Below are positions 1 through 7,848 of a stretch of 21,231 nucleotides of DNA, piece by piece. This DNA is from Candidatus Omnitrophota bacterium. Its GTDB lineage: Bacteria; Omnitrophota; Gorgyraeia; Tantalellales; Tantalellaceae. The position numbers and the translations under genes are program-made. Position 1 is the first letter of the stretch, and each line of letters opens with the position of its first letter. The notes beneath the pieces were generated by a model. The model did not search any database and was not told the origin of the DNA. It worked only from the letters and a program-made list of their open reading frames with translations. The stretch lies in the NCBI GenBank assembly GCA_018814505.1, contig JAHIZQ010000182.1, positions 1-21,231 of the forward strand. Direction: 5' to 3'.

Positions 1-743
1 AAAAGTTTACGGCAAAAACATATACGTTGGTTACAGATTACGGTCCGCATAGCTTTTGGCTTTCAGGTGATATTGACCGGTTTTTTGTAGGGTCAGAGTT
101 TACATTGTCGGAATTTGTGAAGCGTGGCATACCAAAACGCAAAATTGATGTTACAGGCATCGCGACAACATCTGAGTTCAACGATGAGTTTAATGTCGAG
201 GAACTAAAACAAAAGTATAACTTGAATCCGTCCAAAAAAACTATTTTTCTTATGACCGGTGGGTTTGGTGTCGGGCCGATGGAAGAGATCCTTATGGAGC
301 TAAATAACTGCCGTAGTGATGTTCAAGTAATTGTGGTTTGCGGGCATAATAAAATTGTTTATGAAAACGTGCAAAAGTTGAAGGAGAAGCTGAAGTTTCC
401 CCTTATTGCATTTGGGTTTACAGATGAAGTTGCCCGGCTTATGGCAGTTTCGGATGTGATGATAACAAAAGCTGGAGGCATAAGTGTTACAGAAGCTTTA
501 AACGCTCGTCTTCCAATGATTCTTTTTGCTTCAATTCCCGGCCAGGAAACCTGGAATGAAGAATTTCTTTTGGGCGCGCGAGCCTCGCTAAAAATACATA
601 CCGTAAAAGAACTTTCAACCGCGGCAGATCGGATGCTTGTTTTATCCCAGGAGTATACTTTTTTTAAAGTAGCTATTGATAAAATTCGAAAACCTCACGC
701 GGCGGAAGACATCATGAAAATAGTCGCGGATGATGTTGCTTAA
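1..743 (+). CDS. Glycosyltransferase, GT28/MGDG-synthase-like (5' truncated)
   Basis: The reading frame is open from base 3 with no stop upstream, so the gene enters from outside the window; the TTG at 27 is probably internal. The visible start, VTDYGPHSFW, matches the end of the N-terminal MGDG_synth-type domain (T-D-x-x-x-H), followed by a basic/acidic linker and the C-terminal GT28 Rossmann domain. In that domain MTGGFGVGPM is the first glycine-rich loop, and ITKAGGISVTEAL plus a P-G-Q-E motif form the nucleotide-sugar site seen in MurG, MGDG synthase and processive diacylglycerol glucosyltransferases. These family members move a sugar from a UDP-sugar to a lipid at the inner membrane. About the last 245 residues are present, so a normal member of 370-400 residues would have lost 130-150. 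The acceptor lipid cannot be told from this part. The next gene starts 15 bases downstream, so the two are probably cotranscribed. Confidence 0.8.
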   Translation, partial: KFTAKTYTLVTDYGPHSFWLSGDIDRFFVGSEFTLSEFVKRGIPKRKIDVTGIATTSEFNDEFNVEELKQKYNLNPSKKTIFLMTGGFGVGPMEEILMELNNCRSDVQVIVVCGHNKIVYENVQKLKEKLKFPLIAFGFTDEVARLMAVSDVMITKAGGISVTEALNARLPMILFASIPGQETWNEEFLLGARASLKIHTVKELSTAADRMLVLSQEYTFFKVAIDKIRKPHAAEDIMKIVADDVA

Positions 744-758
744 AGAAGAGGAAGCGCT

Positions 759-1445
759 ATGCAGAACAAAAAAAAGGTGTTAGTGGAAAACGTAAAAAAT
801 CTGGTGAAAACCGAAATGCTTTCAGGGATAAATGAGATTTGTGTCCCTGCCGGAAATAAAAGAAAAATAAACAAATCCGAAAACAGAATAACACTAGAAG
901 AGTTTAATAAGAAAATTTCTACATGTTGTAACTGCCCTTTAGGTCAAACGCGGATAAACTTTGTTTTTGGAGAAGGTTCGCCAAACGCGAAACTTATGTT
1001 TATCGGAGAAGCGCCAGGCGGAGACGAAGATAAGCAAGGTAGGCCTTTTGTCGGGCGAGCCGGACAGCTTTTGACAAAAATAATTGAAGCAATAGGCCTT
1101 AAAAGGGAAGACGTTTTTATAGCGAACATTATAAAATGCCGGCCGCCGCAGAATAGAAATCCTTTGCCGAGCGAAATCGCGGCGTGTTCACCGTATCTAT
1201 TAAAACAGATAGAGCTTATAAAACCCAAAGTCATCTGTGCGTTAGGAAAGTTTTCAGCACAAACATTGCTCGAAACTGAAACTTCAATAAGCCGTTTACG
1301 CGGCAAATTTTATGATTATCACGGTATTAAGCTTATGCCTACATATCATCCCGCATATTTATTGAGAAACTCTAGCGGCAAAAAAGATGTTTGGGAAGAC
1401 ATGCAAGTGATAGCAAAAGAACTGGGCTTGAAAATACCAGGATAA
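759..1445 (+). CDS. Family-4 (Fe-S) uracil-DNA glycosylase
   Basis: This enzyme excises uracil from DNA to start base-excision repair of deaminated cytosine. The 228-residue protein has the family-4 layout. Four cysteines suited to a 4Fe-4S cluster are present: C56 and C59 (C-C-N-C), C127 (NIIKCRPPQNR) and C143 (AACSPYLLKQ). The active-site motif GEAPGGDEDKQGRPFVG spans 83-99, and the C-terminal motif PTYHPAYLLRN contains H197-P198. The first ~45 residues are a lysine-rich extension that precedes the conserved domain. The ATG has an AGAGGA-type ribosome binding site a few bases upstream. It follows the truncated glycosyltransferase by 15 bases. The same family has also been annotated as a DNA-polymerase-related protein from SPO1-like phage; the full cysteine set here argues for a working glycosylase. 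Confidence 0.93.
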   Translation: MQNKKKVLVENVKNLVKTEMLSGINEICVPAGNKRKINKSENRITLEEFNKKISTCCNCPLGQTRINFVFGEGSPNAKLMFIGEAPGGDEDKQGRPFVGRAGQLLTKIIEAIGLKREDVFIANIIKCRPPQNRNPLPSEIAACSPYLLKQIELIKPKVICALGKFSAQTLLETETSISRLRGKFYDYHGIKLMPTYHPAYLLRNSSGKKDVWEDMQVIAKELGLKIPG

Positions 1446-1447
1446 AG

Positions 1448-1590
1448 GTATGACAAAGAAGGTTAATTAAGCAATCAGTCGTTTGAGTAATAAGTAGTTT
1501 TTCCCCCTTTGAAAAAGGGGGTTCGGGGGATTTGATTCAAGATGGTGAATCAAAATAAAAAGAAAAATGTATGACAACGAAGATTAATTA
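1448..1590 (+). repeat. 22-bp direct duplication flanking hairpin repeat copy 1
   Basis: The segment 1448-1469 (GTATGACAAAGAAG then GTTAATTA) recurs at 1569-1590 (GTATGACAACGAAG then ATTAATTA) with 20 of 22 bases identical. The two copies are 121 bp apart and the first 55-bp hairpin repeat lies between them. The downstream copy contains the proposed start codon and first codons of the gene at 1571; the upstream copy reads as ATG plus five codons and then TAA (MTKKVN). The arrangement looks like a duplication that came with insertion of the repeat into the start of the gene, which is an inference. Confidence 0.6.
1489..1543. repeat. 55-bp hairpin repeat, copy 1
   Basis: A 55-bp unit beginning AATAAGTAG and ending TTTGATTCAAGAT matches 2380-2434 with 52 of 55 bases identical. 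Its core CCCCCTTT / AAAGGGGG folds into an 8-bp stem around a GAA loop, followed by a second run of five G. In this copy the tail TTTGATTCA (1531-1539) pairs perfectly with TGAATCAAA (1546-1554), giving a second hairpin that copy 2 lacks. Read on the minus strand it encodes NPPxPLFQRG, a peptide signature of this kind of dispersed non-coding repeat. Confidence 0.8.
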
Positions 1591-2251
1591 TACCTTTATG
1601 ATGTGGCGAGTTTCTTTGCGAGAGTTTTGGGCAAAGCACAAATTTGTTAAAATAATAAAGTTTATATTTTTTCCAATGTTCATTGCTTGGGCTATTCCTT
1701 TTTTGTTAAACATTTCCAACTCGCCGGATTTAAGATTGTTAACGGCTGTTAATAAGAAAAATGACAAACACATATTGCAATTGGCTTGGGAAAATTTAGG
1801 CGGACATGTTGAATCTTTTCGTGTTCAAATTTATGTGCCGGAGAAATATAAAGGCAATATTATGCCGGAGAGTTTTAAAGACAGTAGCACCCCCGATATA
1901 AGGGATTGGACTGAGTATGTTAAAGTTGAAGACAAAAAACTACCGAACGGAAAAGACGAAAACTGGAAAATCTATTACAAAGACATAAAGAAGAAAGTGT
2001 TTGCGAATAGCCCCACTTTTGATGGTGCTCTTATCTTGTCTTTTTCAAACACAGAAGAGCTAGATTTCGAATATAGTATATTTGCCGAATCAATGGCAGA
2101 ACGTTGGGGGTATCGTAAGTTTAAACGTTATGACGGCGGAATAGTTAAACAGGTAGAAGGCACAGCTAAAACCAAGAAAAACTATAATTGGGAAGGTTTT
2201 TCTATGATGGATACATTTATTTCTATATTTACCGGAAAATACATTAGATAA
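1571..2251 (+). CDS. Unrecognised single-anchor membrane protein
   Basis: I do not recognise this 226-residue protein. Residues 1-30 are basic, with a K-H-K-F-V-K-I-I-K cluster, and residues 25-48 form one strongly hydrophobic segment (FIFFPMFIAWAIPFLLNI). By the positive-inside rule this predicts a signal anchor with the rest of the chain outside the cytoplasm. The region 60-200 is polar and mixed alpha/beta in character, with an unusual run of W, Y and K, and no catalytic motif I can name. The start is uncertain: no good ribosome binding site precedes 1571, the start region belongs to a 22-bp duplication, and in-frame ATGs follow at 1598 and 1601. The gene is isolated between two copies of a hairpin repeat, and its codon use looks like its neighbours. 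Long open frame and membrane anchor favour a real gene. Confidence 0.6.
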   Translation: MTTKINYTFMMWRVSLREFWAKHKFVKIIKFIFFPMFIAWAIPFLLNISNSPDLRLLTAVNKKNDKHILQLAWENLGGHVESFRVQIYVPEKYKGNIMPESFKDSSTPDIRDWTEYVKVEDKKLPNGKDENWKIYYKDIKKKVFANSPTFDGALILSFSNTEELDFEYSIFAESMAERWGYRKFKRYDGGIVKQVEGTAKTKKNYNWEGFSMMDTFISIFTGKYIR

Positions 2252-2288
2252 AGGATATCCGGATAATTATAAAACAAAATATCATAAA

Positions 2289-2310
2289 GGACAGGCACAG
2301 GGGCCTGTCC
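2289..2310. repeat. Palindromic repeat GGACAGGC-loop-GCCTGTCC
   Basis: GGACAGGC (2289-2296) pairs perfectly with GCCTGTCC (2303-2310) around the 6-base loop ACAGGG and is followed by CTAC. It is GC-rich in an AT-rich gap between the gene ending at 2251 and priA. There is no T-run after it, so it is not a typical intrinsic terminator. It resembles short dispersed palindromic repeats found between genes in many bacteria. Only one copy is in this window. Confidence 0.6.
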
Positions 2311-2379
2311 CTACAAACAAAATGATCGTTGAAAAAAGTGACGTAAGGGTGGGGTTTTCCGATAGGGATCTCATTTGGC

Positions 2380-2434
2380 AATAAGTAGTTTTCCCCCCTT
2401 TGAAAAAGGGGGCTAGGGGGATTTGATTCAAGAT
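2380..2434. repeat. 55-bp hairpin repeat, copy 2
   Basis: Second copy of the unit at 1489-1543 in the same orientation, three substitutions in 55 bases. The CCCCC-TTT-GAA-AAA-GGGGG hairpin is intact. It sits 34 bp before the proposed priA start. With copy 1 it brackets the unrecognised gene at 1571-2251; the 891-bp spacing between copy starts shows no transposase, so this is not an obvious composite transposon. Confidence 0.8.
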
Positions 2435-2457
2435 ATAACAAATTGATTAACTAGAAA

Positions 2458-2512
2458 GCGACATACGATGGACGATATACGACTTGCAAAGGACGACTTG
2501 CGACATACGAAT
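2458..2512. repeat. Degenerate CGACATACGA tandem repeat overlapping priA start
   Basis: The sequence GCGACATACGA occurs at 2458-2468 and again at 2500-2510, and between them lie diverged units such as GACGATATACGA and GACGACTTG. The array starts before the priA ATG and continues about 40 bases into the frame, so the first ~14 residues (MDDIRLAKDDLRHT) are encoded by repeat DNA. A related array (GACATACGACATAC, then GCGACATGCGA) lies just ahead of gap at 5625-5655. Confidence 0.65.
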
Positions 2513-4498
2513 CAATACGTTGAAATAATAACAAACCTTCCAATTGACCGAACTTTTCAATACAAAGTTACCGGCAAAGAAAGTTATTCTCCCGAAATAG
2601 GAAAACGCGTGTATATACCGTTCAGGAATAATAAACGAATAGGGTACATTGTCGCAATCGAGACTGCGCCTATAGTCGCGGAGCCAAAAGAGCTCATTGA
2701 TATAATTGACACTAGGCCTATCTTTTCAAAGGATATGATTGATCTAGCGCAATGGATAAGCAAGAACTACTTTTGTTCTTGGGGGGAAGCCCTTGAAGCT
2801 ATGATACCGAGCGTTTTAAAACGCGGCAAAGTATCCTCAACTTCAAGGATAAACGAGTATTTTGAAAAAATTGTTTCGGTGGAGTCGCATGTTCCGAACA
2901 AAGAGCAGGCAAAGATTTTAGACAACATAAAAAAATGTATTGAAGCAAAAAAACATGAAGTTTTTTTGCTTCATGGTATTACGGGAAGCGGGAAAACCGA
3001 AATATATCTGCAGGCAATGGAAAAAGTTTTGTCCCTTGGAAAAACAGGGATAATGCTTGTTCCGGAAATTTCCCTTACACCGCAAACTGTTGAGAGGTTC
3101 AGGTCGAGATTTGGCGATAAAGTTGCGGTTTTTCATTCCAATATGCTAGAAAGCGCGCGTTTTACAGAATGTAAAAAAATAAAGGACGGAGAACTTAAGA
3201 TTGTTGTCGGGCCACGTTCTGCTGTTTTTAGCCCGTTTGATAATTTAGGCATTTGTATAGTTGATGAAGAACATGAACCAAGTTATAAACAGGAGGATAC
3301 TCCGCGGTATCACGCGCGAGACGTTGCGATTGAAAGAGCCCGCCAAGCGAACGCGCCGGTTATTTTGGGTAGCGCTACGCCGGCTTTGGAATCTTATTAT
3401 AAAGCCAGGGTTGGAGAGTATCGCTTAGCGGAATTAACTCAGCGAGTTAAAGAAAAAGCATTGCCTAAAGTGAAACTTGTCGATATGCGTATGGAATTTG
3501 AAACACGGGTAGGGAAAAAAGTTGTTTCAAGAATTTTAGAAGAGGCACTAAAGAAAGACATTGCCAAAAAACAGCAAGCTTTAATATTTTTAAACCGGCG
3601 CGGGTTTGCTACTTTTGTTTTATGCCAAAAATGCGGATATGTAGTAAAATGTTCAAAATGTGATTCGCCAATGGTTTTTCATCAGGCAAAAAAAGAACTT
3701 ATTTGTCATTATTGCAACAAGCGTAGCGAGCCATTAAAAATCTGCCCGGCATGTGCTAGCGAAAGTTTAATGTACAAAGGTACGGGAACGGAAAAAGTCG
3801 AGACGGAGCTTAAAAAGCTTTTACCGACAGCGATTATAGCGCGTATGGATTCAGATACCATGTCAAAAAGGGGGGCTCATGCAAGGGTGCTAGGAGATTT
3901 TAAAGCCCATAAAATAGATATTATTGTGGGAACGCAAATGATCGCGAAAGGACTGGATTTTCCAAAAGTTACGCAGGTTGGCGTGATTTCTGCTGACGCA
4001 AACTTGAATTTACCGGATTTTCGTTCGGGTGAACGTACGTTTAACCTTATTACGCAAGTTGCCGGTCGAGCTGGTAGAGGCGATTTGGGAGGGGAAGTTA
4101 TTGTTCAAACATATACTCCGGAGCATTACGCTGTAAAGTTTGCCGCGAAACATGATTATATAGGGTTCTATGAAAGAGAAATTGACGCGCGTCGTCAACT
4201 TTTCTTTCCGCCGTTTATTGGTCTTGTAAAGATTACATTGCGGTCTCGAAATGAAGAAAAAGTAATTGGAACTTCCGAAAGGCTTGCGGAAGTTTTACGC
4301 AGAAAAATGCCGGAATATGATATGTTGGGTCCGGCGCCGTCCCCTATGGTTAAGCTTAGAGGATACTATCGTTGGAATATTTTATTGAAGATAAAAAATC
4401 GGGTAGAAGCGGTAAAAACACTTAAACATTCGATTAAAGGATTTCGTAAAGGATCGGAAGTTTTTATGGCAGTTGATATTGATCCGATGTCGCTGTAG
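2468..4498 (+). CDS. priA: Primosomal protein N', replication-restart helicase PriA
   Basis: PriA binds stalled or abandoned replication forks and reloads the replisome. The 676-residue protein, slightly shorter than the usual ~730, has the 3'-binding domain (about 16-110), helicase motif I GITGSGKT (170-177), motif II DEEH (266-269), motif III GSATP (301-305), and motifs V-VI including VGTQMIAKG and QVAGRAGRG. Eight cysteines for two zinc sites are all present: C386, C389, C395, C398, C413, C416, C426 and C429. The start is doubtful. The ATG at 2468 lies inside a degenerate repeat and lacks a clear ribosome binding site. A TTG at 2498 has AAAGGA four bases upstream, and the family's conserved N-terminus (QYVEIITNLPIDRTFQYKV) begins only at residue 16. 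fmt follows 57 bases downstream, a common bacterial pairing. Confidence 0.96.
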   Translation: MDDIRLAKDDLRHTNQYVEIITNLPIDRTFQYKVTGKESYSPEIGKRVYIPFRNNKRIGYIVAIETAPIVAEPKELIDIIDTRPIFSKDMIDLAQWISKNYFCSWGEALEAMIPSVLKRGKVSSTSRINEYFEKIVSVESHVPNKEQAKILDNIKKCIEAKKHEVFLLHGITGSGKTEIYLQAMEKVLSLGKTGIMLVPEISLTPQTVERFRSRFGDKVAVFHSNMLESARFTECKKIKDGELKIVVGPRSAVFSPFDNLGICIVDEEHEPSYKQEDTPRYHARDVAIERARQANAPVILGSATPALESYYKARVGEYRLAELTQRVKEKALPKVKLVDMRMEFETRVGKKVVSRILEEALKKDIAKKQQALIFLNRRGFATFVLCQKCGYVVKCSKCDSPMVFHQAKKELICHYCNKRSEPLKICPACASESLMYKGTGTEKVETELKKLLPTAIIARMDSDTMSKRGAHARVLGDFKAHKIDIIVGTQMIAKGLDFPKVTQVGVISADANLNLPDFRSGERTFNLITQVAGRAGRGDLGGEVIVQTYTPEHYAVKFAAKHDYIGFYEREIDARRQLFFPPFIGLVKITLRSRNEEKVIGTSERLAEVLRRKMPEYDMLGPAPSPMVKLRGYYRWNILLKIKNRVEAVKTLKHSIKGFRKGSEVFMAVDIDPMSL

Positions 4499-4555
4499 CG
4501 TTAAGACGCATTTTGCGCGGTTTTTTGAAAAACCATTAACATGGAGTAACAAACT

Positions 4556-5488
4556 ATGAAAATTGTGTTTTTTGGAACAGGAAAGCTTGGTTTGCCGGTA
4601 TTAAAGACTCTTATCGAAAGCAGTCACAGCCTTTTGGCTGTTGTGACTCAGCCTGATAAAAAATTCGGACGAGGATGGAATGTTTTGCCCCAGCCGATGA
4701 AAGCATTTATAGAAAAAGCACGGCCCGGTATTCCCGTTTATCAGCCGGAAAAAGTTTCTGATCAAAAGTTTATTGAAGATTTAAAGAAAATCGAAGCAGA
4801 TCTTTTTATTGTTGTGGATTACGGCCAGATTTTAACAAAAGAAATTCTTGCTTTGCCATCTAAGTATTGTATAAATTTGCATCCGTCGCTTCTTCCAAAG
4901 TATAGAGGGGCTTCTCCTGTAAACAGAGCTATACTAAATGGGGATATAGAAACGGGTAATAGCATAATAATTATGAATGACAAAATGGATGCGGGAGACA
5001 TATTAATGAAATCTTTTATGAAAATTGGGCCAGAGGAAAACGCTGAAAGCCTTTTTGAAAGGCTTTCACATAACGGGAAAGATTTAATTATAAAAGTTTT
5101 GGATGAAATTGCCTGTGGTCGTGAGCATCCGAAAAAACAAAATGAAGATGAAGCGACATATGCGCCTAAATTAAAAAAAGAAGATGGTAAAATCGATTGG
5201 AGTTTATCTGCCAGGGATATTCACAGAAAAATAAGAGGGCTAAAGCCCTGGCCCGGAGCTTTTACATATTTGGATGGAAAAATTTTGAAAATTTTAACGG
5301 CGGATGTTATTGCGTTTACAGATGAGCGTTACAAACCGGGTCAAATATGTGTTGAAAAAGGATTAACTGTATGTTGCGGTAAGGACGCGATTTCTGTAAC
5401 AAAATTGCAATTAGAAGGTAAGCGAAAAATGAATGCGCGAGAGTTTTTGCTGGGGCATAAACTCAATAAAGATAAGCAGTTAGGTTAA
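4556..5488 (+). CDS. fmt: Methionyl-tRNA formyltransferase
   Basis: Fmt transfers a formyl group from 10-formyltetrahydrofolate to Met-tRNA(fMet) for translation initiation. The 310-residue length is normal. The N-terminal Rossmann domain opens with MKIVFFGTGKLGLPVL. The catalytic triad is present as N107 and H109 (INLHPSLLPKYRGASP, folate loop at 111-118) and D145 (MDAGDI). The C-terminal OB-like tRNA-binding domain covers about 205-300 (KIDWSLSARDIHRKIRGLKPWPGAF). GGAG lies about nine bases before the ATG. A peptide deformylase gene often stands between priA and fmt or directly before fmt; none is present here, so def must be elsewhere. Confidence 0.96.
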   Translation: MKIVFFGTGKLGLPVLKTLIESSHSLLAVVTQPDKKFGRGWNVLPQPMKAFIEKARPGIPVYQPEKVSDQKFIEDLKKIEADLFIVVDYGQILTKEILALPSKYCINLHPSLLPKYRGASPVNRAILNGDIETGNSIIIMNDKMDAGDILMKSFMKIGPEENAESLFERLSHNGKDLIIKVLDEIACGREHPKKQNEDEATYAPKLKKEDGKIDWSLSARDIHRKIRGLKPWPGAFTYLDGKILKILTADVIAFTDERYKPGQICVEKGLTVCCGKDAISVTKLQLEGKRKMNAREFLLGHKLNKDKQLG

Positions 5489-5493
5489 TGTTA

Positions 5494-5525
5494 TTAGAAA
5501 ACAGCTTGTTCTTTAGGTTTTCTAA
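5494..5525. repeat. 9-bp inverted repeat after fmt
   Basis: TTAGAAAAC (5494-5502) pairs perfectly with GTTTTCTAA (5517-5525) around a 14-base loop just past the fmt stop. The base run that follows is A rather than T on the + strand, so it lacks the usual U-tract. It could slow transcription or protect the 3' end of the priA-fmt message. Confidence 0.4.
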
Positions 5526-5534
5526 AAAAAAGTA

Positions 5535-5563
5535 TTGAACGTTTTAATCTATGAGTATATAAT
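5535..5563 (+). promoter_or_regulatory. Sigma70-type promoter of gap
   Basis: TTGAAC (5535-5540) and a perfect TATAAT (5558-5563) are separated by 17 bases, the optimal spacing. Transcription would begin near 5570 and give a 5' leader of about 100 bases before the gap ATG at 5674. The strength fits a highly expressed glycolytic gene. Confidence 0.65.
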
Positions 5564-5622
5564 ACACTCTTTATCAATTTGTGTATGCGTGGGTACAGTG
5601 TATAAGTGTAGTATCATGTTAG

Positions 5623-6672
<1,050 letters not shown>

Positions 6673-6692
6673 AACAAGAAGTACGAATAGAT

Positions 6693-6743
6693 ATCATAAA
6701 AGAAAAAGAGCGGTAATTTTTGCCGCTCTTTTTCTTTTATGAT
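6693..6743 (+). terminator. Perfect 21-bp terminator hairpin after gap
   Basis: The arms 6693-6713 and 6723-6743 are exact reverse complements (21 bp) around the 9-base loop TAATTTTTG. The GAGCGG/CCGCTC core next to the loop is flanked by A-rich and T-rich arm sequence, so T-rich tracts appear on either strand and the element could act in both directions. It begins 20 bases after the gap stop and should end the gap transcript. Confidence 0.85.
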
Positions 6744-6941
6744 AGTGTAACGTATTGTGGACACTTTCAGGGATAGTCCTCCCAGAATCCACCCATGTAA
6801 TGCAAGATACAATTGTCATCTTGAAATTTTCAGAAACCTCAAATTTACAGAAACCTCTTGGTTTGCCATCCCGGAACCCTGTACCAGACGTGGTACAGGG
6901 TTCCGGGATCTGAAAAAGTAGTGTTCATAATTTTAGACACT
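6744..6941. mobile_element. Possible MITE-like or IS remnant with imperfect terminal inverted repeats
   Basis: The left end AGTGT-N12-ACACT (6744-6765) and the right end AGTGT-N12-ACACT (6920-6941) have the same architecture; reversing the right end, about 15 of 22 positions agree with the left. Between them is non-coding sequence with GAAACCTC repeats (CAGAAACCTC, twice in ~25 bases) and the 19-bp palindrome at 6868-6909. No transposase fragment is readable. It begins directly at the end of the gap terminator. The TIR reading is my inference; the ends could also be two unrelated small hairpins. Confidence 0.35.
6868..6909. repeat. 19-bp perfect palindrome (CCCGGAACCCTGTACC type)
   Basis: The arms 6868-6886 and 6891-6909 are exact reverse complements, with the 4-base loop GACG. 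The stem is GC-rich, unlike the surrounding sequence, and is not followed directly by a T-run (TGAAAAAG follows). It resembles dispersed palindromic repeats in intergenic regions. It could act as a strong RNA structure or as the core of the possible mobile element around it. Confidence 0.7.
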
Positions 6942-7085
6942 GCTTTTTTAAATTATTTTTTGCATTTTTAAAATTTTTTATATAAAATACTATGTATCCG
7001 AATTTAATAAACATGTTCTTTTATTAACAAGGTATTTTGGTACAATTAATTAAAGATTTTATCAGATATTAGCTATTTCAATCTC
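6942..7085. other. AT-rich gene-free stretch before the regulator operon
   Basis: This is the remainder of the 473-base gap between gap and the regulator gene. It is very AT-rich with runs such as ATTTTTTGCATTTTTAAAATTTTTTATA. I see no open frame with a start site, no tRNA and no convincing hairpin. Its composition suits an UP element or a nucleoid-protein binding region above the promoter at 7086. Confidence 0.5.
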
Positions 7086-7114
7086 TTGACAAATTTAGCG
7101 GAATATGAAAGAAT
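7086..7114 (+). promoter_or_regulatory. Promoter of the HTH-receiver regulator operon
   Basis: A perfect TTGACA (7086-7091) is followed after 17 bases by AAGAAT (7109-7114, four of six consensus). The start codon at 7146 lies 32 bases further on, preceded by AAAGGA. The weak -10 suggests that an activator may help. Confidence 0.5.
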
Positions 7115-7145
7115 GTAAGAAATTTGAAACGACGAAAGGAACAAA

Positions 7146-7754
7146 ATGAAAGATCCTACGATGTTGAAGGTAAATCAGGTTGCCAAGTTATTGCAGATGA
7201 ATAGAATGACCATATATAAGCTTGCTAAATTAGGAAAACTTCCCGGGGTTAAAATTGGCAGTGAATGGAGATTTAATAAAGAGGAACTTGAAAAATGGTT
7301 AAGTTTAAGGCAGGAGGCCGATAGCTCTGAAAACTTTACGTTTCCTGTTGAGGGCAGATCAAAAGGAAAAGTGCTTGTTGTTGATGACGATCCGGGAATA
7401 CGGGATTTATTTTTTAAAACGTTAAATGATGAAAAATTGAAAGTATACTTGTCGGCATCAGGAAAAGAGGGCATAGAGTTTTTAAAAAAATACAATCCTG
7501 ACGTTGTTTTGTTGGATTTAAAAATGCCGGATATTGACGGCATTGATATACTGCGTATGATAAAAAAGTATGACAAAACAAAAATAGTTATCATTATTAC
7601 GGGTTACGCGACTATGAATACCGCGATAGAAGCTATGAAGCTAGGCGCGTATGACTATATCGCGAAACCTTTTGATAACGACAGAATACTCTCTCTGGTG
7701 AACAAAGGAATTAGTGTTACTAGAAATAATTATAAAACCGATACTATGGAATGA
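7146..7754 (+). CDS. Response regulator: excisionase-type HTH fused to receiver domain
   Basis: This 202-residue protein joins an N-terminal MerR/excisionase-like helix-turn-helix (about 6-53: LKVNQVAKLLQMNRMTIYKLA, then the GVKIGSEWRFNKEELEKWL wing and helix) to a C-terminal CheY-like receiver (about 74-190). The receiver has the acidic pocket D80-D82 (VLVVDDD), phospho-acceptor D124 (VLLDLKMP), T152 (IITGYAT) and K174 (YIAKPFD), so it should be phosphorylatable. Most response regulators carry the receiver first and the DNA-binding domain last; the reversed order and the excisionase-type HTH are notable. AAAGGA lies five bases before the ATG. It heads a run of co-oriented genes ending in a histidine kinase (11403-13070), a plausible partner. 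It probably controls its own locus, but targets are unknown. Confidence 0.85.
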   Translation: MKDPTMLKVNQVAKLLQMNRMTIYKLAKLGKLPGVKIGSEWRFNKEELEKWLSLRQEADSSENFTFPVEGRSKGKVLVVDDDPGIRDLFFKTLNDEKLKVYLSASGKEGIEFLKKYNPDVVLLDLKMPDIDGIDILRMIKKYDKTKIVIIITGYATMNTAIEAMKLGAYDYIAKPFDNDRILSLVNKGISVTRNNYKTDTME

Positions 7755-7755
7755 T

Positions 7756-7792
7756 GCGTTTTATTAAATTTGTATGACAAACTTAATAACGC
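7756..7792. other. Imperfect hairpin after the regulator gene
   Basis: GCGTTTTATTAAATTTG pairs with CAAACTTAATAACGC around the loop TATGA, with a two-base bulge and one mismatch. It lies directly after the regulator stop codon and has no T-run, so read-through to the next genes is likely. It might lower expression of the downstream genes relative to the regulator. Confidence 0.35.
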
Positions 7793-7848
7793 GAAGATAA
7801 TGGAATTGGTTATTTCGGGAACAATGATAATGCTCGGAGAAATTTAAA

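Noticed and set aside
2244..2441. Minus-strand 65-codon frame containing NPPSPLFQRGE
   Set aside because: It runs through the 55-bp hairpin repeat and the GGACAGGC palindrome; this peptide is the translation of non-coding repeat DNA. No ribosome binding site and no domain.
7175..7594. Minus-strand 139-codon frame opposite the HTH-receiver gene
   Set aside because: The + strand has complete HTH and receiver motifs; the opposite frame has no recognisable domain or start signal.
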